Shown here piece by piece: positions 31,220-40,124 of a stretch of DNA of 46,056 bases. Below the pieces are notes generated by a model, which saw nothing but the letters and a program-made list of their open reading frames with translations, ran no database searches and was not told where the DNA came from. A program made the position numbers and the translations under genes. The number at the start of each line of letters is the position of its first letter. Positions within the stretch are counted from its first letter, which is position 1. This stretch comes from Paenibacillus sp. MZ04-78.2 (GTDB taxonomy: Bacteria; Bacillota; Bacilli; Paenibacillales; NBRC-103111): positions 1-46,056 of the forward strand of contig NZ_JANAVJ010000040.1 in the NCBI RefSeq assembly GCF_024213375.1, given 5' to 3'.

Positions 31220-33832
31220 ATGCACAGTGGAACGATTCTTCGAAAAGCCTCCAGGTTGTATGCCAAAGGGATCGTTTGTATCGTGGCCGTGTCGTTTCTG
31301 TGGATGAACGGATTCTTTAAACCCTCCCCGGTTTATGGATTGGGGATAAATTCGATTTCCCATCATCAGGTTACCCCCATTCCAAAGGAAAAATCGGAAG
31401 TTATCCCCAATTCCGAAAATTATCCGATCGTTACGGTTGTTTCCATACCTGGGTTATCGTTTATGGAGCTGCAGGCGGAGTGGTTGGACCGTCTTCCGGG
31501 CTTGCGGAAACTGGCGACAACGGGACGAATAGCAGCAATGAATGTTCGCGTCCCCTATAAAGGACTCGAGTCGGTATACGCGACTTGGGGGGCGGGAACG
31601 CCGGCGGACGGCAAAGGAGGCGAAGGGTGGAACCGTACAGAGCGGCGGGATGGGCAGTCCGCCTTAGCGCTCATACGGAGATTTGCTGCCGATGGAGAGG
31701 AGGCTGCCGCTTCAAGCGTCTCGGTGCTTGTTCCGGCTTACCCTTCGCTCAAACGGAACAACGCGGAAGGGAGTTTCTTGGCCCGGCCGGGCTTGCTCGG
31801 AGAAACGTTGAAACGTCATGGCGTCCGCTTGGGGGTGTGGGGCAATCTCGATGAGCCGGGAGGAGGAACGGATCGCTTCAAGCGGCCTGCTCCGCTTATG
31901 ATCATGGACGGTCAGGGAACGGTAGCGGCAGGGGATGTGGGCCGGGGCACTCTCATCGCCGACGGCGCCATGCCTTCGGCTGTCAGGACGGACACGGAAC
32001 GGTTGATCGAGGAATGGAGAGCGTTTGTTACCGGACGTAAGCGGCCGCTTGCGGATGGGACGGATCGTGGGGCGCTCGCGGTGATGGAGCTTGGCGATTG
32101 GTACCGGCTGTACACCGAGAAGGCTTGGTACGAGCCTGCCCGGTTTGTCGAACGGAAAAGAGCGGTGCTAGAGCGGACGGATCGGCTGTTGTCGAAGCTT
32201 ACGGACGAGATGGAATCGTCCGGCAGACGTCATGTGCTGTGGCTGGTCAGCCCGAAGGTGCATTCGGAGGCATGGAAAGAAAAATGGCAGCTTACCCCGG
32301 TCATCCGCTGGTCTTCGGCAGCAACGGAAGGCATGCTGATGTCTTCGGCTACGACGCGGCGTCCCGGACTGGTTGCGGCAGTCGATGTGGCTCCGTCGCT
32401 GCTGGGCGAATTCGGACTGCTGCGGCCGGAGGGAATGATCGGTTTGCCTATCGCGAGCGCCGAATCGGGACGACACGATAGCATGTCACCGCTTGCTGCA
32501 CTGCTGAGCGATATGCGGCAGATGGCCAACGTCTACGCGCTGCGACCTACGTTATTATACGGGCTTGCCGGGTACGAAGTGGCCGTGATGCTGCTGGGGC
32601 TTATCGCGCTACGGTGGGCGAAGCTGACCGGACGCTTGCGGAAATGGATGCGCGGTTTGCTGTTTTCGGTGCTGCTTGCGCCTGGCGTCCTGCTGGCGCT
32701 GGGCTGGGCGGCGCATATGGACAAGCCGCTATTGGCGGGCGTGGCGCTTGCCGCTCCTCTCGCGCTCGGAACGCTTGCCGCGGCAGGCTCCCGGGAAATT
32801 CCACAGCTTATTCGCACGCTTGGATGGATCGGAGCCGCAATCGGCGCGCTGATCTTGTTTGACGGCTGCACCGGCGCCGAAGCGATGAAGCGTTCGGTGC
32901 TTGGGTACGATCCGATCGTCGGCGCGCGTTATTACGGAATCGGCAACGAGTTTATGGGCGTATTGCTCGGTGCTTCGTTGCTTGGATTAAGCGCGTGGCT
33001 GCAGGTCAGGCGGATGCGGACTCGGCCGCTTATGGGCAGTGGCGCTGAGGCGGGGGAAGAAGCGCTCCAGCCCGCCGACGCGGCTGCGCGTGAGGTCAGC
33101 GCCGGCGGCCAAGGGCGCGCCCACGCTGACGGCCGCGGCAGCGCCTGGCGCGAGGCAGCGCCCGCCGCCGTCGTCGGCGCTGCCGTCGCGGGCTGCCTCG
33201 CAGCGCCTGCGCTCGGCAGCGAGGCTGGCGGCGCGCTCGCCGCCGCCGCCGCCTTCGGCGCGCTGGCGGCCCGGCTCGCCGCTGGCGGCGCCCTGCGCTT
33301 GCGCCGCCTCGCGCTGGCGGTCGCGCTGCCGCTCGGCGCGGCGCTGGCGGGCCTCTGGCTGCTGAACGCCGCTTGGCTCCCCGGCCCGGCCGGGGAGCCA
33401 AGCGCCACCGCAGCCCCGAGCGCAGCGGCCGCTACTGCATTGCCCACGGCCAGCAACGCCCTGGCCTCCGGCGGAAGCGGGCCTGGCAGCCATATCGGCC
33501 GCGCCTTCGATGACCTGCGCCACGGGCGCTATGACGTGATCGGCGCGATCATCGCCCGCAAGCTGGCGATGAACGTTCACCTGATTCGCGTCTCCGCTTG
33601 GAGCAAAGTGCTGCTCACGGCCTTGGCCGTGATGGCCGTTCTGGTGCTGCGGCCCTTAGGGCGGCTGCGCCTGTGGGAGCAGCGCTACCCGTATCTGATG
33701 CACGGGTGCTATGCCAACGTCATCGGCGCGCTGGCCGCGCTCGCCTTGAACGATTCCGGCATAGTCGCCGCCGCCGCAATGATCGTCTACAGCAGCGTGC
33801 CGCTGCTGCTGTTAAAACTGGAGGGCGCCTGA
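31220..33832 (+). CDS. Large membrane protein with AlkP-like N-terminal domain, function unknown
   Basis: An 870-residue protein. An N-terminal membrane anchor (about 15-35) leads to an extracytoplasmic domain (about 65-440) that begins YPIVTVVSIPGLSFMEL, reminiscent of the phosphatase/phosphodiesterase (AlkP-like) start, though the usual metal-binding Asp is not obvious. The C-terminal 400 residues are polytopic; the segment VGARYYGIGNEFMGVLLG is highly characteristic of a family of Bacillota membrane proteins without assigned function. A 140-residue Ala/Gly-rich stretch (about 605-750) has extreme GC content. ATG 31220 follows AAGGAAAGG at 10 nt; ATG 31136 is in frame but has a poor SD. The DnaA-box cluster lies directly upstream. 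Confidence 0.75.
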   Translation: MHSGTILRKASRLYAKGIVCIVAVSFLWMNGFFKPSPVYGLGINSISHHQVTPIPKEKSEVIPNSENYPIVTVVSIPGLSFMELQAEWLDRLPGLRKLATTGRIAAMNVRVPYKGLESVYATWGAGTPADGKGGEGWNRTERRDGQSALALIRRFAADGEEAAASSVSVLVPAYPSLKRNNAEGSFLARPGLLGETLKRHGVRLGVWGNLDEPGGGTDRFKRPAPLMIMDGQGTVAAGDVGRGTLIADGAMPSAVRTDTERLIEEWRAFVTGRKRPLADGTDRGALAVMELGDWYRLYTEKAWYEPARFVERKRAVLERTDRLLSKLTDEMESSGRRHVLWLVSPKVHSEAWKEKWQLTPVIRWSSAATEGMLMSSATTRRPGLVAAVDVAPSLLGEFGLLRPEGMIGLPIASAESGRHDSMSPLAALLSDMRQMANVYALRPTLLYGLAGYEVAVMLLGLIALRWAKLTGRLRKWMRGLLFSVLLAPGVLLALGWAAHMDKPLLAGVALAAPLALGTLAAAGSREIPQLIRTLGWIGAAIGALILFDGCTGAEAMKRSVLGYDPIVGARYYGIGNEFMGVLLGASLLGLSAWLQVRRMRTRPLMGSGAEAGEEALQPADAAAREVSAGGQGRAHADGRGSAWREAAPAAVVGAAVAGCLAAPALGSEAGGALAAAAAFGALAARLAAGGALRLRRLALAVALPLGAALAGLWLLNAAWLPGPAGEPSATAAPSAAAATALPTASNALASGGSGPGSHIGRAFDDLRHGRYDVIGAIIARKLAMNVHLIRVSAWSKVLLTALAVMAVLVLRPLGRLRLWEQRYPYLMHGCYANVIGALAALALNDSGIVAAAAMIVYSSVPLLLLKLEGA
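33369..33403. repeat. 17-bp perfect inverted repeat inside a coding region
   Basis: Arms of 17 bp (left arm CGCTTGGCTCCCCGGCC) are separated by a single C. It encodes AWLPGPAGEPSA within the Ala-rich part of the membrane protein. Such a GC-rich stem would be very stable in mRNA or single-stranded DNA. Confidence 0.85.
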
Positions 33833-33853
33833 TCGCAACGACAGGCGCCCTCC
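33820..33853 (-). terminator. Convergent terminator hairpin, mainly for the ABC-F gene
   Basis: GGAGGGCGCCTG (33820-33831) and CAGGCGCCCTCC (33842-33853) pair perfectly over 12 bp, and the stem covers the last codons of the membrane-protein gene. A short TTTT follows only on the minus strand, so it fits the ABC-F gene better. Confidence 0.65.
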
Positions 33854-33865
33854 AAGAAAACTGTA

Positions 33866-35812
33866 CTATTCCGCAAGCTGCTCCCACTGCTCGTAGCATT
33901 CCGCAAGCTGCTCGCGCTTCGCTTCCAAAGCTGCGTTCTTCTCCTGCACGAGCACGTAGTTGTTATACACGTCCGGGTCGGTCAGCTCGGCCTCCAAGCC
34001 GCCGATGGCCTCCTCCAGCTGCGCAATCTGCTGCTCCAATTGCTCCAGCTTGCGCAAGCGGGTGCGCTCTTCGCGCTTCGCCTGCTTTCCGGCTTCGTAA
34101 TCGCTGCCGGCTCCAGGTTCAGCCGTTTTTGCCGCGCTGCCTTCCGCTTGTCCGCGGCTTGCCGCTTCCGCCAGCCGCTGCTGCTGCATCTCGGCCAGCT
34201 CCTGCTTCTTTTCCACATAATCGTCGTAATTGCCAAGGTAGACGGTGACTCCGTCCTTGTCCAGTTCCAGCATGTTCTCGGCCATTTTGTTCAAGAAATA
34301 ACGGTCGTGGGAAATGAACAGCAGGGTGCCTTCGTACTCCATCAGGGCCGATTCGAGCACTTCCTTGCTGTACAAATCCAAATGGTTCGTAGGCTCGTCA
34401 AGAATAAGCACGTTCGCTTTTTGCAGCATCAGCTTCGCAAGCGCGACCCGGGCTTTCTCGCCGCCGCTAAGCGAGCCGACCTTCTTGAACACATCCTCGC
34501 CGCTGAACAAAAAGTTGCCGAGCAACGTGCGGATTCGCGCTTCCTCCAGATGAGGAAAGGCGTTCCATACTTCTTCCAGCACGGTTTGGTTCGGGTTCAG
34601 ACCCGTTTGCTCCTGATCGTAGTAGCCGATTTTGACATTCGTTCCCCAATCAAAGGCACCGCGGTCCTGCGTATGCTGCCCGATCAGCGTCTTCAGCAAG
34701 GTCGACTTGCCGATTCCGTTCGGACCAATCAAGGCGGCCGTGTCGCCTCGGCGCAACTGGAACGCAATGCCTTGCGCCAGCGGTTGCTGCCGATCGTAGG
34801 ATATGGACAGTCCTCGGATGTCGAGCACTTCCCGGCCGGAAGTCGCCTCGACCTCGAACGAGAAGCTGGCCCGCTTCAGCTCGCCAAGCGGCTTGTCGAG
34901 CCGCTCCATTTTTTCCAGCGCTTTGCGGCGGCTTTGCGCCCGTTTGGTGGTGGAAGCCCGGACTATATTGCGCTGGACGAAGTCTTCCAATTTTGAAATT
35001 TCTTCCTGCTGTTTTTCGTATTGCTTGAGCTGCGCCTCGTAATCCGCCGCTTTCAGCTCGATGTACCGCGAATAATTTCCGGTGTACCGTCGCGACGCCG
35101 TTCGTTCGATCTCATAGATGGCGCCGACAAGCGAATCGAGAAAATAGCGGTCGTGGGAGACGACCAGGATGGCTCCGGGATAGGAGCGCAAATACTGCTC
35201 CAGCCACGTCAGCGTCGGAATGTCCAAATGGTTCGTCGGCTCGTCCAACAGCAGCAAGTCCGGCGCTTCGAGCAGCATTTTGGCCAATGCAAGCCGCGTC
35301 TTCTGTCCTCCGCTCAACGTTTGCACCGGGGTAGCCGGGTCCATATGTCCGAAGCCCATCCCGCTCAAAATTCCGCGAATTCTAGCCTCGATCTCGTAGC
35401 CGCCACGCTCGCGGAACGCATCCGACAGCTCGGCATAGCGGCGCATCGTTTCCTCGGTTTTTTTCTCGTCGGCCAGCACGTCCGGATCGGACATGCGCGT
35501 TTCCAGCCGCCGGAGTTCTTCTTCCATTTCCAGCAAACGGTCGAATACGCTCATTAGTTCGTTCCAGATGGATCGGTCCGACGTTAATCCGCTGTTTTGT
35601 TTTAAATAGCCGATTTTCGTCTCTTTGGCCTTAAAAATGTTCCCCGAATCGTAAGACAGCTCGCCCGCGATGATTTGAAGCAGTGTCGATTTGCCTGCGC
35701 CGTTGACGCCGACGAGTCCGATGCGCTCCCGCTCCTCGATTTGTAGCGTTATATTGGAAAGTACGGTGCTGACGCCGTAGCTTTTCGTGATGGATGAAAC
35801 TTGAAGCAGCAT
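33866..35812 (-). CDS. ABC-F family ATPase (YdiF/Uup-like)
   Basis: A 648-residue soluble protein with two ABC domains and no membrane segment. Walker A GVNGAGKST and GPNGIGKST, signatures LSGGQ and LSGGE, Walker B LLLLDEP and VLILDEP, each followed by TNHLD, define ABC-F. The linker between them is the long P-site tRNA-interaction motif (KRAQSRRKALEKMERLDKP). The C-terminal 120 residues are Glu/Lys/Gln-rich coiled coil (LRKLEQLEQQIAQLEEAIGG), as in Uup and YdiF. These proteins act on ribosomes, sometimes giving antibiotic tolerance; this long-tailed type is usually housekeeping. ATG 35812 follows AGGAGG-like AGGAGGC. Confidence 0.92.
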   Translation of the reverse strand: MLLQVSSITKSYGVSTVLSNITLQIEERERIGLVGVNGAGKSTLLQIIAGELSYDSGNIFKAKETKIGYLKQNSGLTSDRSIWNELMSVFDRLLEMEEELRRLETRMSDPDVLADEKKTEETMRRYAELSDAFRERGGYEIEARIRGILSGMGFGHMDPATPVQTLSGGQKTRLALAKMLLEAPDLLLLDEPTNHLDIPTLTWLEQYLRSYPGAILVVSHDRYFLDSLVGAIYEIERTASRRYTGNYSRYIELKAADYEAQLKQYEKQQEEISKLEDFVQRNIVRASTTKRAQSRRKALEKMERLDKPLGELKRASFSFEVEATSGREVLDIRGLSISYDRQQPLAQGIAFQLRRGDTAALIGPNGIGKSTLLKTLIGQHTQDRGAFDWGTNVKIGYYDQEQTGLNPNQTVLEEVWNAFPHLEEARIRTLLGNFLFSGEDVFKKVGSLSGGEKARVALAKLMLQKANVLILDEPTNHLDLYSKEVLESALMEYEGTLLFISHDRYFLNKMAENMLELDKDGVTVYLGNYDDYVEKKQELAEMQQQRLAEAASRGQAEGSAAKTAEPGAGSDYEAGKQAKREERTRLRKLEQLEQQIAQLEEAIGGLEAELTDPDVYNNYVLVQEKNAALEAKREQLAECYEQWEQLAE

Positions 35813-35897
35813 AATGAATAAAGCCTCCTGAAATCAAAGTCCTGAAAAGGCGACAATCTCCCTCAGTTTAGCATATTTGCCCGCTTGAACGAAACTG

Positions 35898-35953
35898 AAA
35901 TCCCCCTCCGCGCACGCTAAGCTTCCGGCTTCACGTGCGACGAAGGGGGATTT
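35898..35953 (-). terminator. Hairpin after the ECF transporter operon
   Basis: AAATCCCCCTCCG-CGCACG (35898-35916) and CGTGCGACGAAGGGGGATTT (35934-35953) pair with small bulges. The U-tract is short on the minus strand (TTTCAGTTTC) and better on the plus strand. Confidence 0.6.
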
Positions 35954-35961
35954 TTGTTAAG

Positions 35962-37719
35962 TCAGCCGCGCAAGACGGCAAGCCCGCCAAGAAGAAGGAG
36001 GCCCGAGACGATGGCGATTCCGTCGGCGCGGGTCAGGCGGAGAGAATCGGTATGGCTCAAGAGCGCGGTTCGGTGGCCGATTTTTTTCATCTCCAGAGCG
36101 GAGGTTATTTCCTCCGCCCGGTGGAATAGCGCCAGCAGGAGCGGGACGACCAGCGCCGGCATATCGCGTCCCCGTACGGCTCCTGGCCGGACGGCCGCTT
36201 TGCCTCTTGCCCGAACGATATCCGAGAACCGCTGCCATTCGCGCACGATCATCGGGATAAACTTGAACATGAGCGATACCGCCAAAGCAAACGAATCCGT
36301 TCGAAGCCCCAACCGCTTCACATATCCGAGCCCCCAGGCAAGGCCCTGTACCATACGTCCGTAAGGCGTTGCAGCCGCAAACCAGTAGCTTGCGAGCGTG
36401 ATCAGAAACAGGCGGAACACGTTCAAGCCGGTAGCAAGGGAGCGCTCAAGGGAAAACCCGACGAAGGGAAAGCTGCTGTTTGCCGTCCACTCCAACCCGG
36501 CCAAGCCGACGGAGATCAGCATGAACCATGCTAACGGTTTTAGGAGTTTGACTGCACCGAGCAGCGCGGAACGGGAAAGTCCGATATAGGCGGCGGCAAT
36601 CGGCAATGCGGCGCAGGCAAGACCGAGCCAGCTGCTTTGCAGCATCGTGCCTATGACAATGAGAAAATACAGCAGCCATTTGGTGCGCGGATCAAGCCGA
36701 TACCAGAGCGATTTGGCAGCGGCAGGCGGATGTGCGCTTTCTTGGGACAGGCCGGCCGCTTGACTCTGCGGCGGAAGCGGCGCGTGCAGCACAGATTCAT
36801 TGGACTGGGATTCAATCTGCGGTTTGCCGTCCGGATGTTCTGCGTGCATCGCAGATTTTACCGCAACGCTGCGTCGTTCCTTCAGCCGCTCTGCTATCAG
36901 ATCGGCCCAATCCTCGGGCGAAAGCTTGCCTTCGTCCATCACGGCAATGCCGTTCCTTGCCAACGCGTGCGAAAGCAGGACGCAGCTGGGGAGTCCGACT
37001 CCCGCCTGCACGAATGGTTCGGGATTGACGCATAGAGCGGCGGGCGTCCCATCGGCTGCGATCGTACCGTGGTCGAGCACGATCACGCGGTCCGCCAGAG
37101 GAAGAAACAAGTCCAAATCATGCGTCGCGATAATCATGCCGCCTTTGGCCGCCCGGCGGGCTTGTACGTACCGGAGCAGCTCTTTGGCAGCCGCCGATTC
37201 AAGACCCGCGGTAGGCTCATCCATCAGGAGCCAATCCGGTGAAGCGGCGATTGTCGTGGCTAAAGCAAGCCTGCGCCGCTGGCCCCCGCTTAGCGCGAAC
37301 GGAGAACGATCCGGGTCGAACGAGGCGCCGAGGCCGAGGTCTTCGCAAGCGGATTGAATGCGGCGTTCCTTTTCTATCGCTGTAAGCCCATACGGAAGGA
37401 GCGAATAGCCGAACTCCTGCCGAAGGCTTTGCGCGAATAATTGCTGCTCCGGAAACTGGAACGTCAAGCCGAGCTGAAGAAGAAGCGGCCGGGTGACCCG
37501 GTTGCGGCGCCATAACGGCTCGTCATCCAGACGAATGACGCCTGACGAGGGCGGCCGCAAGCCTGCCAGCAGGTGAAGCAGTGTGGACTTGCCGGAGCCG
37601 GTATGTCCGACGAGCAGCGTGACCGTTCCGTCTTCGAATGTAAGCTGGACATCGCTTAACAAGCGTCGGTTCGGGTCGTCCGGAGCCGCTGCGCTTACGT
37701 TGTGCAGCGTCAGAGGCAT
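35962..37719 (-). CDS. Fused ECF transporter ATPase and transmembrane component (EcfA2-EcfT)
   Basis: A 585-residue single frame joining two ECF subunits that are normally separate. Residues 1-280 are an ECF ATPase: Walker A GHTGSGKST (38-46), Q-loop LTFQFPEQQLF, signature LSGGQ (143-147), Walker B WLLMDEP (163-169), H-loop His200. Residues 281-336 are a hydrophilic linker rich in Ser, Gln and Pro. Residues 337-585 are EcfT, starting RLDPRTKW, with about five helices and the coupling motif VRARGK (502-507). The second EcfT motif reads ALEMKKIG (541-548) rather than an ARG-type sequence. It overlaps the EcfA1 gene by 10 nt and would energise BioY, encoded divergently. Confidence 0.9.
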   Translation of the reverse strand: MPLTLHNVSAAAPDDPNRRLLSDVQLTFEDGTVTLLVGHTGSGKSTLLHLLAGLRPPSSGVIRLDDEPLWRRNRVTRPLLLQLGLTFQFPEQQLFAQSLRQEFGYSLLPYGLTAIEKERRIQSACEDLGLGASFDPDRSPFALSGGQRRRLALATTIAASPDWLLMDEPTAGLESAAAKELLRYVQARRAAKGGMIIATHDLDLFLPLADRVIVLDHGTIAADGTPAALCVNPEPFVQAGVGLPSCVLLSHALARNGIAVMDEGKLSPEDWADLIAERLKERRSVAVKSAMHAEHPDGKPQIESQSNESVLHAPLPPQSQAAGLSQESAHPPAAAKSLWYRLDPRTKWLLYFLIVIGTMLQSSWLGLACAALPIAAAYIGLSRSALLGAVKLLKPLAWFMLISVGLAGLEWTANSSFPFVGFSLERSLATGLNVFRLFLITLASYWFAAATPYGRMVQGLAWGLGYVKRLGLRTDSFALAVSLMFKFIPMIVREWQRFSDIVRARGKAAVRPGAVRGRDMPALVVPLLLALFHRAEEITSALEMKKIGHRTALLSHTDSLRLTRADGIAIVSGLLLLGGLAVLRG

Positions 37720-38540
37720 AAGCGGCTCACCGCCTTCGCCAAATCATCGCAGCTTAAGGGGCGGGCCGTCAGGCCATGTCCCTTTTTCTTTAAATGCAGC
37801 GCCGTCTGGACGACGAAGGGAGGGTCAAGTCCAATTCGCTCGCATGGCGTCTTCGAATCCGAATCCGAAGCCAGGTCGCCATAAAAGAACGATTCCGGCG
37901 CTCCGTCAAACGCTACCTCGCCTTTCTGAAAAGCGATAATGCGGCTTGCTTGGACAGCTTCTTCCAGCCGATGCGTAATCCATACGACGGTCGTTCCTTG
38001 AAGATGAGCTTGCCGGACGACCCGCAGCACTACTTCTCTCGCAGCCGGATCGAGCATGGCGGTCGGCTCGTCCAGCACCAGCACATCGGGAGCGGTTGTA
38101 AGTGCCGTGGCGAGGTTAACGAGCTGCTTTTGCCCTCCGGACAAGGAGTTCAGCGGCGTTTCGGGTGACAATTCGAGCCCCACCCGAAGCAGCGCTTGCT
38201 TTTGAATCTGCTTTAATTCCTCTCTGCTCAAATGCCGATCGTTCAACGTAAAAGCGAACTCTTCGGCCGGCGTATCGCCAATATGTTGAGCCTCCGGATG
38301 CTGCAGCACGCCGCGGATGTCCAGGCACTCTTTCCGGACCATCCGCCCCGACGTAAGCCGGCACGTACCAAGCAGAACGCTGGCCAGCGTGCTTTTGCCG
38401 CTTCCGTTCGGACCTGCAACGGTTACCCATTCCCCGGGCTCAATGAGCAGCGTAACGTTGAATAAAGCTTGATGCACGCCCGAGCCAGTCGGGTACTTCA
38501 CGGATGCTTCGTGCAATGCTATGAAGAAGGAAGAAGACAT
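37710..38540 (-). CDS. ecfA1: ECF transporter ATPase (EcfA1)
   Basis: A 276-residue ATPase. Walker A GPNGSGKST, the Q-loop GVLQHPEAQ, signature LSGGQKQL, Walker B VLVLDEPTAMLD and H-loop THR are intact. It would form the ATPase heterodimer with the N-terminal half of the EcfA2-EcfT fusion. ATG 38540 follows AAAGGA. The gene starts just left of the BirA operator, opposite bioY, so the three genes form one biotin-uptake module under common repression. Confidence 0.9.
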   Translation of the reverse strand: MSSSFFIALHEASVKYPTGSGVHQALFNVTLLIEPGEWVTVAGPNGSGKSTLASVLLGTCRLTSGRMVRKECLDIRGVLQHPEAQHIGDTPAEEFAFTLNDRHLSREELKQIQKQALLRVGLELSPETPLNSLSGGQKQLVNLATALTTAPDVLVLDEPTAMLDPAAREVVLRVVRQAHLQGTTVVWITHRLEEAVQASRIIAFQKGEVAFDGAPESFFYGDLASDSDSKTPCERIGLDPPFVVQTALHLKKKGHGLTARPLSCDDLAKAVSRLCL

Positions 38541-38588
38541 AGGTAAAAAATCCTTTCGTTTTTAAAAACCGTGTGCTATAATCCTCAA

Positions 38589-38622
38589 TTGTTAACCTAT
38601 AAAAATAGTTATTGGTTGACAA
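38589..38622. promoter_or_regulatory. BirA biotin operator between ecfA1 and bioY
   Basis: TTGTTAACC (38589-38597), 16-bp spacer, GGTTGACAA (38614-38622). This matches the two-arm operator bound by the BirA repressor-ligase in Bacillota, with one arm mismatch; flanking AAT/ATT extend the symmetry. It sits between divergent ecfA1 and bioY and can silence both when biotin is plentiful. Confidence 0.9.
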
Positions 38623-38665
38623 TTTTATCATCATAACCATACCAAAAAAGGAGGCATTCATCAAT

Positions 38666-39238
38666 ATGAAGCTCACGCTTCGAGGCATTGTTTTTAGTGC
38701 GCTGTTCGCTGCGCTCGTCGTACTTTTTGGATTTATCAGCATTCCGCTCGGTTTTACGCCCGTACCTATCACCCTGCAGACGCTGGCCGTTATGCTGGCA
38801 GGCGGATTGCTTGGCGCGCGGTACGGCTTTTTGAGCATGGCGCTTATTGTGGTGCTGACGGTCATCGGATTTCCGTTGCTGCAGGGCACAGGGGGATTGG
38901 GCGTTCTGCTCGGACCGACTGGAGGCTATGTGTGGATGTGGCCAATCTCCGCGCTCCTGATCGGCTGGCTGCTGCCGCGGATACGTATTCGTGGCCTATG
39001 GGGATACGCTGCTGCATTTCTTGTTCTCGAGCTGTTCGGCTCACTGCTGCTGTATGTAAGCGGAGTGCCATGGCTCGCTTATGTAACGGGCATGTCGCTC
39101 TCCAAAGCCATGGTTGCCGGGTGCTACCCGTATTTGATCGGCGATGCGATCAAGGTTGCCGCGGCCACCCTGATTATCGCCTCCGTGCGTCAAGTGTTTC
39201 CGCCGGAACGGTTAACAGGCCAAGGAATTCCCCAATAG
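38666..39238 (+). CDS. bioY: Biotin transporter S component (BioY)
   Basis: A 190-residue membrane protein with six helices that binds biotin for the ECF transporter. GFISIPLGFTPVPITLQTLAVML and GARYG near the N-terminus and GGLGVLLGPTGGYVWMWPIS in the middle are the BioY signature; AYVTGMSLSKAMVAGCYPYLIGDAIKV matches the conserved fifth/sixth helices. ATG 38666 follows AAGGAGG. Divergent from its energising module (EcfA1 and the EcfA2-EcfT fusion) across a BirA box, indicating a dedicated rather than shared ECF module. Confidence 0.95.
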   Translation: MKLTLRGIVFSALFAALVVLFGFISIPLGFTPVPITLQTLAVMLAGGLLGARYGFLSMALIVVLTVIGFPLLQGTGGLGVLLGPTGGYVWMWPISALLIGWLLPRIRIRGLWGYAAAFLVLELFGSLLLYVSGVPWLAYVTGMSLSKAMVAGCYPYLIGDAIKVAAATLIIASVRQVFPPERLTGQGIPQ

Positions 39239-39305
39239 TAGGAAGGATACGACGGGGAATTTTTCGTTTTCACGTAAATTGATGAAGCGTCCCTTTACAT
39301 ACACG

Positions 39306-39329
39306 TCTGCCTTCGGGCAGGCTTTTTTA
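39306..39329 (+). terminator. Terminator of bioY
   Basis: CTGCC-TTCG-GGCAG stem with flanking pairs, followed by six T. Confidence 0.85.
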
Positions 39330-39488
39330 TTTTGCAGCGAGTTTTGGGGTGAAATCGTAGAAATTCGTTATTTTGCTTCAATTTATGTTAAACTAGGAGA
39401 AAATGCCCCAAAAGGGGTTTGCCATCGAGCATGGTACCCATTAGAATGTTGTTAATCCAGAATCGACCCGATGAAATGAGGCCGTTTC

Positions 39489-40124
39489 ATGAATATTAAA
39501 GAGAAAAAAATCGAACTTCGCCGCCAGGCCGAAGCGGTTCGTTCGGCCATCCCGGAGGACGAGCGGAAGCGTAAGTCCGAGATTATCAGCGACAAGCTGA
39601 TCGAACGGTTAGAAGCGCTGCTTCGTCCCGAGCCGTCAATGAGAAGACGTCCAACACTGCTCACCTATATGCCGGTCAAAACCGAAGTGGACGTGACCCC
39701 GGTCATGGAAGCCTGCTGGAACCGTCCTTGGCGCGTCGTCGTCCCGAAGGTCGTGCCCGCCTATAAGCAAATGAAGCTGTTCGAGGTGCGTTCGTATGCC
39801 GACTTGGAGCGCGGAACGTGGGGAATCCGCGAACCCATAGCTAAAACGCAACAGCTGTTCGATATTCGTCAGGTAGATGTCGCGCTGGTTCCTGGACTAG
39901 CGTTCGATGCCAATATGGGCCGGCTTGGCTACGGCGGCGGCTTCTACGACCGTTTTATGCAGCAGTATGTCCGTACCGGCTTGCCGAAGCCTTATATTTT
40001 GGCAGCGGCTTACGAGGAGCAGTTGATCCCGGAAGTCCCGATGGGACTGTTCGATTTCCGGATCGACGAGCTGATGACGGAAACCCGCATTTTGACGGAG
40101 AAGGGAGCGGATGTCCATGACTGA
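39489..40124 (+). CDS. 5-formyltetrahydrofolate cyclo-ligase
   Basis: A 211-residue enzyme (FAU1/YqgN/YgfA family) that converts 5-formyl-THF to 5,10-methenyl-THF with ATP, recycling an otherwise inhibitory folate. [16 protein letters not shown] at the start, YMPVKTEVD in the middle and the signature [23 protein letters not shown] at the C-terminal third are present. ATG 39489 follows TGAGG. Its end overlaps the moaC start by 8 nt, so the folate gene leads a molybdopterin operon. The 250 bp upstream contain a small GCCCC-AAAA-GGGG hairpin but no riboswitch that I recognise. Confidence 0.92.
   Translation: MNIKEKKIELRRQAEAVRSAIPEDERKRKSEIISDKLIERLEALLRPEPSMRRRPTLLTYMPVKTEVDVTPVMEACWNRPWRVVVPKVVPAYKQMKLFEVRSYADLERGTWGIREPIAKTQQLFDIRQVDVALVPGLAFDANMGRLGYGGGFYDRFMQQYVRTGLPKPYILAAAYEEQLIPEVPMGLFDFRIDELMTETRILTEKGADVHD

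Noticed and set aside
39239..39488. 6S RNA or folate riboswitch upstream of the cyclo-ligase
   Set aside because: Only a small GCCCC-AAAA-GGGG hairpin is seen; no long bulged duplex or conserved THF/ZTP motif.
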